Virus record (IMG/VR): IMGVR_UViG_3300006869_000038
Span: 1-34,767 of that record
DNA from: a virus
Length of the DNA stretch: 34,767 bases
Strand: one strand, 5' to 3'
Numbering within the stretch: position 1 is the first letter of the stretch; each line of letters begins with the position of its first letter. Shown here piece by piece: positions 29,465 through 34,767 of the stretch. Both the position numbers and the translations under genes were made by a program. The notes under the pieces are model-generated. The model had not been told where the DNA came from and searched no databases. It saw nothing but the letters and a program-made list of their open reading frames with translations.

Positions 29465-30268
29465 TTAATTTACCTCTGGTAATAAGTTTCCTATTTTTAA
29501 TCTTCCTTCGTTACGAGATGAATTTGCATCTTTGAAAGATTTTAATATTGTGTTTGCTAATTTATGTGAACCATTCATTTTCAAATCGAATACCAAACCT
29601 TCAATTGCAGTAGCACCAGCCCATCCAGCTTCTTGAGATGATTTAACTCCTAATTCATATGCATCTTCATCAACATCATCTGCATATTGAGAATAGTACT
29701 TATCTCTAATTGCTTTTATTTTTTCATCATAATCTTTATCATCAAAGGATGGATATTCTGGCTTCTCTCTTAACTCTGGTTTACCTTCTAAATCTGCAAT
29801 CAACCATCTTGCTTCAGTATGGAAGTTAGCATCAGTTAGGGCTTCATATGCTGCTTGAGCCATTTTCTTTTCGTATTCTTCTTTACCTAATTTTCCTGGA
29901 GTAATTCCAGCTTTCTGAGCTGCTTTACGAACTGCCTTATTAACATTAGGGTCTGCTTGACCAGTTCCTGCTACTGAATTAGGAGTTGATATGTCATCAC
30001 CACCATCTTTCTTAGGTTCTTCTTTATCTTTTTTAGGTTTATCGAAGATATTCACTTTAGGCTTATCTTTTCCGGCAGAGGAATCACCTCCCTTCGCTGC
30101 CGCTGCGTGTGATGAAATAGGTGTGAATTTACCATTATCATCTTTTTGATAGGTTACTGCTTGAGGGTCTTTTTCTTTACCCTTTTCTTTATATTTACCA
30201 TATCCAATGTGGGTATATTCTACCTCATTGATTGGTTTTAACGTTACTAATCCACCTAATTTAATCAT
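29465..30268 (-). CDS. Putative head-packaged protein, Lys/Asp-rich, unknown function (267 aa)
   Basis: The leader MIKLGGLVTLKPINEVE carries a PINE site (Glu15) of the local [VI]NE type. Residues about 18-55 (YTHIGYGKYKEKGKEKDP, then TYQKDDNGKFTPIS) are a charged segment. Residues 60-115 are low-complexity Lys/Asp/Gly/Pro. Residues 115-250 form a helical region with EKKMAQAAYEALTDANFHTE and EAGWAGATAIEGLVFDLKMN. I do not recognise an enzyme family. It lies between the 47-aa and 128-aa genes, with AGGAT-type ribosome sites. The leader and neighbourhood suggest packaging in the head, but the middle is more acidic than the other cassette proteins. Confidence 0.75.
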   Translation of the reverse strand: MIKLGGLVTLKPINEVEYTHIGYGKYKEKGKEKDPQAVTYQKDDNGKFTPISSHAAAAKGGDSSAGKDKPKVNIFDKPKKDKEEPKKDGGDDISTPNSVAGTGQADPNVNKAVRKAAQKAGITPGKLGKEEYEKKMAQAAYEALTDANFHTEARWLIADLEGKPELREKPEYPSFDDKDYDEKIKAIRDKYYSQYADDVDEDAYELGVKSSQEAGWAGATAIEGLVFDLKMNGSHKLANTILKSFKDANSSRNEGRLKIGNLLPEVN

Positions 30269-30287
30269 AATCCTATCCTATTTAAAA

Positions 30288-30431
30288 TTACTTTTTTGAA
30301 CCACCAAGTGTGGAAGGGGAATGAGATGCCTGATATCCCTTATGTGTCTTACTTCCACCAATAGATGAATCTGTATGTGTTGTGTTATTTCCTTGATGTG
30401 TCTTTGAACCACCTAATGTTAAATCTGACAT
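30288..30431 (-). CDS. Tiny GGSK-repeat protein (47 aa)
   Basis: A 47-codon gene with a good AGGAG site five bases before its ATG at 30431, the strongest argument that it is real. The sequence carries three repeats: LGGSKTHQG, IGGSKTHKG and LGGSKK at the C terminus, joined by Thr/Ser/His-rich linkers. It has no hydrophobic core or membrane segment, so it is probably unstructured alone or binds a partner through the repeats. It lies nine bases after the stop of the 62-aa gene and 20 bases before the next start. It is not recognised. A minor head peptide is a fair guess from the neighbours. Confidence 0.72.
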   Translation of the reverse strand: MSDLTLGGSKTHQGNNTTHTDSSIGGSKTHKGYQASHSPSTLGGSKK

Positions 30432-30439
30432 ATTTACTC

Positions 30440-30628
30440 CTATTTATATGTTTTTGTTTCAGTTTTGTGTGTGTAAAGGTCTAACTTCCCATCTTCAGTT
30501 AGTTTTACATCATAATTCGTTTTACGAATATCATTGTAACCTTTATAGGGATTATCACCAACTTCTTTGGTAACAGTTCCTAACTTAATTTTATTTTTAG
30601 ACATATAGTCTTGTATTGAAAATGCCAT
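30440..30628 (-). CDS. Small unknown protein downstream of the prohead protease (62 aa)
   Basis: MAFSIQDYMSKNKIKLGTVT with a polar, lysine-rich body ending in THKTETKTYK. It starts two bases after the protease stop codon and so is translationally coupled to it. No family is recognised. It is a plausible gene because it fills the operon without gaps and is followed at once by the ribosome site of the 47-aa gene. Confidence 0.65.
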   Translation of the reverse strand: MAFSIQDYMSKNKIKLGTVTKEVGDNPYKGYNDIRKTNYDVKLTEDGKLDLYTHKTETKTYK

Positions 30629-30630
30629 AA

Positions 30631-31221
30631 TTAACTTAATTCAGTTATAATTTCTCTCATCATATCTTGTGCTTTACAATAATCGCCACAAACAACTTGT
30701 TCTTTTAATTGTTTATTAATCGATTCGTTCATTGGTGTCATGAAAGCACCATGAGTTGATGGGTTAGATACAAAATCCCAACCTATTAACTCAAAATCTT
30801 CTCCTACTTGTACTTTACCACCTGATAGTGGTTCTACTGAACCCATACCACGAGATGATATACCTAATAGGATACCTGCTTTTAATAATTCTTTTAAGAT
30901 GTTTCCACTTGGTGTAGGTAATATCTCTACTGTACCAACTAAATCATCACCATCCCAATGAATCTCTCTTACATTGTGAGATACGTTCTTTAGGTTGATG
31001 ACTGAAGAATCAGGATGGTCTAATTCACCAAGAGCACGTCTTTCTTTGATAAGAGTTTCGTACTTTTGAGCTTCTCTTTCAAGAATATCCTTTGGATAGA
31101 TTCTCCCATTTTGATTTTCTGCACCAGCTCTTTGTAAAATACCCTTAACAATAGTTCTTCCACTACTATCTTCGTTTACTCTACCTTCGAATAATCTGGT
31201 TTCTATTAGTAAGTTACTCAT
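30631..31221 (-). CDS. 21: Prohead maturation serine protease, gp21 family (196 aa)
   Basis: T4 gp21 cuts scaffold, capsid and internal proteins in the prohead, then itself. The motifs are visible: RTIVKGILQRAGAENQNGRIYP (about 22-43), ALGELDHP with catalytic-type His69, GISSRGMGSV with the candidate nucleophile Ser122 or Ser123, and DFVSNPSTHGAFM with Asp149. Length matches the family (T4 212 aa). Start chosen at ATG 31221 (MSNLLIETRL), just after GGGGAG and sharing a base with the stop of the 58-aa gene; a GTG four codons earlier is less likely. Possible self-cleavage sites of the local type are RVNE (Glu17) and PMNE (Glu166), near both ends. Encoded just before the cassette whose products carry the same motif. 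Confidence 0.92.
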   Translation of the reverse strand: MSNLLIETRLFEGRVNEDSSGRTIVKGILQRAGAENQNGRIYPKDILEREAQKYETLIKERRALGELDHPDSSVINLKNVSHNVREIHWDGDDLVGTVEILPTPSGNILKELLKAGILLGISSRGMGSVEPLSGGKVQVGEDFELIGWDFVSNPSTHGAFMTPMNESINKQLKEQVVCGDYCKAQDMMREIITELS

Positions 31222-31397
31222 TATGCTCCCCACATTTTACGTTTCTTAAACAAATCAAAGAAAATTGCAGATACCTCTTGACGTATCAATTCACGAATGA
31301 GTTTTTCATCTTCATTCGTGATTTCCTCGTTAATCTTGCCTTTTTTAACATTAACGATTTCTTCATTGATAATATCATACAATTGTCTTTTTGTCAT
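31221..31397 (-). CDS. Small helical protein between portal and protease (58 aa)
   Basis: MTKRQLYDIINEEIVNVKKG followed by a charged amphipathic helix (EDEKLIRELIRQEVSAIFFD) and a basic end KKRKMWGA. The ATG at 31397 directly follows the stop of the 106-aa gene, and its own TAA overlaps the protease ATG, so all three are coupled. It has no own ribosome site. It occupies the place of T4 67/68 prohead core genes but is less acidic than gp67. An IINE motif near the N terminus resembles the local protease sites. Function is unknown. Confidence 0.75.
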   Translation of the reverse strand: MTKRQLYDIINEEIVNVKKGKINEEITNEDEKLIRELIRQEVSAIFFDLFKKRKMWGA

Positions 31398-31718
31398 TTA
31401 TTTTTTTTCTTTTTTCTCAATTGCCTTTTGAAGTGCTGGTGGTAGTTTTTTCTGAGCATCTGTTAATTCAGATACTTGTTCATCTGCAGAACCAAATGTA
31501 GGTCCTTCGTGCCCTCTACCAAATCTTTCGTTCTTTTCTCCTCTACCTTTCCAAGTAGCATCGATTTTATTAAAGAATGCCTTCTTTTCTTCATCAGACA
31601 TTTGTGGAATTGATTTTCCAGCTTTTTCTAATGCTTTTTTGAAGAATGCTTGATATTCGGTTTCTTCAACCATCACTTCTCTAACGATTTCTTTTAATCT
31701 ATCTCTTGATATTTTCAT
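31398..31718 (-). CDS. Conserved small head-region protein with EYQAFFKKALEK motif (106 aa)
   Basis: The leader MKISRDRLKEIVREVMVEE is followed by EYQAFFKKALEKAGKSIPQM, SDEEKKAFFNKIDATWKGRG and a Lys-rich tail. The EYQ-FF-KALEK ... KK-FFN-ID motif is one I associate with small proteins encoded near T4-like structural genes of aquatic phages; no function is established. The leader resembles the capsid-targeting style of the other cassette proteins. ATGA overlap with the upstream 236-aa gene and an AAGGA site inside that gene's end suggest tight coupling. It is probably packed in the prohead core or head. Confidence 0.8.
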   Translation of the reverse strand: MKISRDRLKEIVREVMVEETEYQAFFKKALEKAGKSIPQMSDEEKKAFFNKIDATWKGRGEKNERFGRGHEGPTFGSADEQVSELTDAQKKLPPALQKAIEKKEKK

Positions 31719-32425
31719 TTTTCGATTTCCTTTATAGTTTTGGCGATGTTGATTAACCTCTCCTTTATCTTATAAATATGATTATTTGTTCTTTTCCAAT
31801 AGTTCTGAGAGTCCAACTCGTTCATGGTTTTGATTTTATTGTACCAAGAGAAAAACTTCTCTACTTCTCGTAATTGGTATTTTAATTCTTTTAAACCCAT
31901 TGCCATCTTCTTGTGAGGATGCATGGTTTCATCGTTTTTTAATTCTAACCAACGATTTACTGGTCTTTTTACTTTAGCTTCATTGATACCTTCGTAAAAG
32001 ATTCTACCATTTCTATGGTCACCTGTAATTTTGGTAGTTAGTTGTTGAACTTTATCAGTATGTAGTTCCCATTTACTATCATCTGGTATTTGGATTTCAA
32101 ATCCACCAGGTGCAGATGAGTTTAAAGAAATTTTAATTCTTGGGTTTATTTTCTTAATACCTGCTTCAAGTTTTTTAAAGTTAGAAGAAGAGATTTTTGT
32201 TATTGCTTCGTTGATTCCATCTTCATCGATTTTACCAACAATTTTCATTCCAAATTGAGTTGAGATTTTTTTCTTTCTTTTTTTATCTTTAGAACCACCA
32301 TTAGAAAAAGCACCAGGCACATTATACCCAGCAATATTGCCTGTTGCATTTGTTTCATCTAATTCTTGTTCAATTTCTTGAATTAGTTCATCGATAAGTT
32401 CATTAAGATATCTTTCCATTGACAC
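31715..32425 (-). CDS. Putative prohead core protein with INE sites (236 aa)
   Basis: A GTG start at 32425, seven bases after AAGGAG, fits better than the ATG two codons later. The acidic helical leader (about 3-23, MERYLNELIDELIQEIEQEL) is followed by GNIAGYNVPGAF, a short motif common in head-region proteins of marine T4-like phages. Next is a basic patch KDKKRKKK (46-53). Candidate cut sites are GINEA (Glu73), GINEA (Glu149) and MNEL (Glu203). The piece 74-149 is a small alpha/beta module and the piece 150-236 is a helical module (KELKYQLREVEKFFSWYNKI), so this could be a smaller polyprotein. It overlaps the upstream gene by 23 bases. Confidence 0.8.
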   Translation of the reverse strand: MSMERYLNELIDELIQEIEQELDETNATGNIAGYNVPGAFSNGGSKDKKRKKKISTQFGMKIVGKIDEDGINEAITKISSSNFKKLEAGIKKINPRIKISLNSSAPGGFEIQIPDDSKWELHTDKVQQLTTKITGDHRNGRIFYEGINEAKVKRPVNRWLELKNDETMHPHKKMAMGLKELKYQLREVEKFFSWYNKIKTMNELDSQNYWKRTNNHIYKIKERLINIAKTIKEIEK

Positions 32426-33272
32426 TTTTTATCTCCTTTACTAATTCATAAGACATCATTAAAGCTGAAACTTGTTCATCAGTAATTTTTTTACCGAGTT
32501 TTTGTTTTTTCAAAACATTAATAGTTTCACGCAATTTAATTTTTGTAATCTTATCCTTCATTCCTTTATACAAATCGTGTAATTCTGTGATTGTACTAAT
32601 CAATTCTTTCTCAAAGTACTCACCGAATTTCGATGTATTAGTAATGTTGTTAATATACTCTCTTAATAATGATTTTTGTGAATCATTTAAATTAGTATAT
32701 TTGTTGTTGAAAGTTTCTACAAGAATTTTGTAAGTGAGTAATCTTAAATCTTTTTCTTGTTTTTTGTAATCTTCAACAAGTTTATCCTCTTTTTGTTTAA
32801 GAGATGGAGTTGAGTTGGAAATATGTTCAACGATAGTAAGTTTAGAATCAAATATATCTTTTACATCAAGAATATCGTTCTTTTTACCTTCGAATAATTT
32901 ATGAATAGAAGCAAGTATTTTATAATTGGTAACAGGTGAAGATAAAAGATTATCAATCTCAAAAGTTTCTTTAATTGATTTAACAAGATTGAATTTTTCT
33001 CTTTTAAGTTTTGAGTAATTGATTTTAGTGTGTGCTTCTAATATAGCATCAATAAATTTTTCAGCTTTGGTTTCTGAGTTATATTTTTCGTTAATTAATA
33101 GATTAAACAAACGAAGTTCTTTGGCAAGTTCAGTTTTTCCACCAAAGAATTCTCTTACGATTTCTTTAGCTTTTTCGTCACCACCATTCAAGACTTCGAG
33201 TGTAATCTGACGGGTTAGTATTTCAAACAGAAAACCCGTATTTTTAAATTTTGAATGTCTAATTTTTCTCAT
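32403..33272 (-). CDS. Conserved helical protein next to portal (289 aa), unknown function
   Basis: Start taken at ATG 33272 (MRKIRHSKFKNTGFLFEILT); the frame extends to a TTG at 33287 with no better ribosome site. The protein is almost entirely predicted helix and Lys/Glu-rich: FKNTGFLFEILTRQITLEVL, KTELAKELRLFNLLI, LKREKFNLVKSIKETF, ASIHKLFEGK, KDLRLLTYKILVETFNNKY. A similar protein often lies near the portal gene in marine T4-like phages, to my memory without known function. In T4 this place holds core genes 67 and 68. There is no signal or membrane segment. A promoter-like motif at 33313 starts this gene's transcript, which could carry everything down to the 121-aa gene. Confidence 0.82.
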   Translation of the reverse strand: MRKIRHSKFKNTGFLFEILTRQITLEVLNGGDEKAKEIVREFFGGKTELAKELRLFNLLINEKYNSETKAEKFIDAILEAHTKINYSKLKREKFNLVKSIKETFEIDNLLSSPVTNYKILASIHKLFEGKKNDILDVKDIFDSKLTIVEHISNSTPSLKQKEDKLVEDYKKQEKDLRLLTYKILVETFNNKYTNLNDSQKSLLREYINNITNTSKFGEYFEKELISTITELHDLYKGMKDKITKIKLRETINVLKKQKLGKKITDEQVSALMMSYELVKEIKSVNGKIS

Positions 33273-33312
33273 TTTAATAATTTCCAATTACAAATATATA
33301 AAATTACTCTAT

Positions 33313-33323
33313 TATAAATATAA
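33313..33323 (-). promoter_or_regulatory. Putative late promoter motif (TTATATTTATA) after the portal gene
   Basis: Minus-strand TTATATTTATA lies 40 nt before the ATG at 33272, in the 72-bp gap after the portal stop. It would launch the long head cassette transcript. A nearby TATAAATT on the minus strand (about 33326-33333) is an alternative box closer to the classical T4 sequence. Confidence 0.5.
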
Positions 33324-33344
33324 ATTTATAAAAGTTAAGGTAAT

Positions 33345-34767
33345 TTAGTCGTTATCAAGAATGTTAGACTCATCTAACATATCTTTCATTTCATGTAAAT
33401 ATTTACGTTTTGCCGCTATACCATTAATAATTTTTATAGCCTTTTCTTCAGAAGTTCTACTTCTTTTAGAAGTTCTTTCTTTATCACCTAAAGGGTCTCT
33501 ACCATATGGGTGTTTATCTTTACCATATGTATTTCCTTCTCTTGGTCTACCACCCTTATCTTTGATTTCTTGTTTTAGTGACTCTAAAGATTCTTCAATA
33601 TCATCTACATCATCTTCATCATCCATTGCAGGGTCGTTACCTTCATCTTCAATCATACGATATCTGTATCTATCTTTAATATCATCAAGGATTTTAGTTC
33701 TTTCTTCATCTTGTTCACCTTCAGCAACTTTAAAGATGTTTTCATATACCCAATCTTTAGATAACATATTTAAACCAACAATATCTTGTGCCAATCTAAC
33801 TTTTTCTGACCAAAGGTTTACTCTTTCTTGTTCGTAAATCGTAGATGGGTTTACAAGTTTTAATTCAAAGTTTGTCATTTCTGCATCTTGAATACCTTGT
33901 GCGTATAAGTGAACAATAGCGATTTTAGATAACTCCGATATAAGTGTTCTTTGGATTCTTTCGATTGTTCTTGCAAATCTCACATCTTCTGCAGCAAGAG
34001 TTGCTTTACCATTTACATTTTCTTCATATCCTAAATATGCTTTTGGAATTTTAAGAGCTGCAAACATTTTGTTCTTTAAGTAATCAATATCTTCGATTGT
34101 TGCGTACTCCAAACCTGCGAGATTATCAATAGATGTACCACTATCACCACCACGAACAGGAAGATAGAAATCTTCTGTTAGGTTTTGCATATTGTACTTT
34201 AAGTTATAATCACCAGTATTTCTATCGATGAAAGGAACTTTCTTCATCTTGTTGATGATTCTTTGCATATAGTTATCCACTTCTGTTGGTGGGATATTAC
34301 CAATATCAATTTTGAAAACTCTTTTTTCTGGTGCTCTCATGATTCTATGAATTAACATAGCATCTTCCATTAGAGATAATTGTTTCCACAATCTTCTTCC
34401 ATTCTCAATCATGGATTTACCATAAGGTAACCAGTTAGTATCCGCTAACAATCTAAAGTGAGCGATTTCAAAGTTTTCATATTCTTCTTTACCATTCGGG
34501 TCCTCAGTAATTTTAAACTTTACTGAATTTGGATTTGATGGGTCTGTTCTTTCTAATCTTTCTGTATTGTAAACAGAATGTGGAGTAACGTTTACGATAC
34601 CTTTACCTTCTGCAACTTCTAAACCTAAGAAGAAATCTCCATACTTTACCAAGTTTCTTGTCCAAGGCCATAGGTTGAACTCTACATTAAGAATATCGTA
34701 GAATAAGTTGTTAAGAATTTCTTGAACTTTTGGATTATCTGACTGAATTAACATCACATCTCCAAAT
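33345..34767 (-). CDS. 20: Portal vertex protein, gp20 family, 5' end cut by window edge
   Basis: The frame is open to the window edge (in-frame Phe-Gly-Asp-Val precede the first Met), so the N terminus is missing; about 474 codons are present, against 524 in T4. Family stretches seen are WPWTRNLVKYGDFFLGLEV, AHFRLLADTNWLPYGKSMIE, RRLWKQLSLMEDAMLIHRIM, RAPEKRVFKIDIGNIPP, then KATLAAEDVRFARTIERIQR and the SELSKIAIVHLYAQGI helix. The C-terminal part is acidic, then KGGRPREGNTYGKDKHPYGR and a charged tail. The portal ring forms the DNA entry vertex, nucleates the prohead and binds terminase and neck. The gene heads the block 20-(core genes)-21-...-22-23 as in T4. It is followed by a gap with a promoter-like motif. 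Confidence 0.95.
   Translation of the reverse strand, partial: FGDVMLIQSDNPKVQEILNNLFYDILNVEFNLWPWTRNLVKYGDFFLGLEVAEGKGIVNVTPHSVYNTERLERTDPSNPNSVKFKITEDPNGKEEYENFEIAHFRLLADTNWLPYGKSMIENGRRLWKQLSLMEDAMLIHRIMRAPEKRVFKIDIGNIPPTEVDNYMQRIINKMKKVPFIDRNTGDYNLKYNMQNLTEDFYLPVRGGDSGTSIDNLAGLEYATIEDIDYLKNKMFAALKIPKAYLGYEENVNGKATLAAEDVRFARTIERIQRTLISELSKIAIVHLYAQGIQDAEMTNFELKLVNPSTIYEQERVNLWSEKVRLAQDIVGLNMLSKDWVYENIFKVAEGEQDEERTKILDDIKDRYRYRMIEDEGNDPAMDDEDDVDDIEESLESLKQEIKDKGGRPREGNTYGKDKHPYGRDPLGDKERTSKRSRTSEEKAIKIINGIAAKRKYLHEMKDMLDESNILDND

Noticed and set aside
31222-31233. A GTG start at 31233 for the protease
   Set aside because: The ATG at 31221 has GGGGAG upstream and forms a TAATG overlap with the preceding gene.
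4538-33323. TATAAATAT words read on the plus strand as T4-type late promoters pointing against the genes
   Set aside because: No plus-strand genes exist to serve. The copies sit just before minus-strand starts with steady spacing, so the minus-strand reading is preferred.
33361-33837. 158-codon open frame on the plus strand inside the portal gene
   Set aside because: It is antisense to an unmistakable gp20 sequence, has Ser/Leu-rich composition from the opposite strand, and no supporting motif.
1-34767. tRNA genes, integrase or attachment sites, insertion sequences
   Set aside because: I looked for cloverleaf-like stretches, transposase or integrase motifs and terminal repeats and saw none. 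The gaps between genes are too small to hide them.

Overview
The window is a piece of an AT-rich, T4-like contractile-tail phage genome (myovirus). It holds the head-morphogenesis block, the neck block and a very large tail-fibre block. All 28 recognised genes lie on the minus strand, so transcription runs from position 34767 down to 1. Recognised landmarks, in transcription order, are portal (T4 20), prohead protease (21), scaffold (22), major capsid protein (23), the neck and tail-completion set (13, 14, 15) and seven fibre-like genes. Recurring sequence styles (fibre modules with SGSSQ-like and DLGS-W-R-LYL motifs, and small basic K-rich head proteins) resemble environmental, mostly aquatic, T4-like phages. 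The host cannot be named from this window. Strong AGGAG-type ribosome sites are common. The window also carries a phage-borne ribosomal protein bS21.

Region 34767-30631 (head assembly start): the portal is cut by the window edge at its 5' end. It is followed by four genes of unknown function, including a 58-residue gene easily missed, in the place of T4 67/68. Then comes a serine prohead protease with its catalytic motifs visible. The genes overlap or abut (ATGA, TAATG, TAA-ATG), indicating translational coupling.

Region 30628-25655 (inserted cassette between 21 and 22): eight genes not found at this place in T4 itself. Several begin with a short helix plus an acidic residue in the style of T4 capsid-targeting peptides (MKLxxLIxE). 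They also contain a recurring [V/I]-N-E-[A/V/D/S] motif. The 634-residue protein at 26390-28294 has six such sites that cut it on paper into seven small, mostly lysine-rich modules. Four sites are encoded by an identical 15-base sequence. My main hypothesis is that this is a polyprotein of internal head proteins, processed by the phage's own gp21-type protease. The bS21 gene closes this cassette as a self-contained unit with its own promoter-like motif and terminator.

Region 25488-19001: scaffold and capsid genes end at a strong C(UUCG)G hairpin terminator. The neck operon (13, 14, 15 homologues and two small genes that share a beta-rich end module) runs on into the fibre genes.

Region 18998-1 (about 19 kb, over half the window): seven fibre or fibre-associated genes are built from shared, repeated modules. 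Two end in peptidase S74 intramolecular chaperone domains. Three others end in a common EIDGG tail. Tandem in-frame repeats (14, 21, 44 and 75 residues) and long identical DNA blocks show recent recombination. The last gene runs off the left edge.

Regulation: a motif reading TTATATTTATA in the direction of transcription sits in seven of the few intergenic gaps, mostly 18-40 nt before a start codon. It is proposed as this phage's late promoter. It resembles, but is not, the T4 TATAAATA box. Hairpin terminators follow the bS21, capsid, 1036-residue fibre and 988-residue fibre genes.
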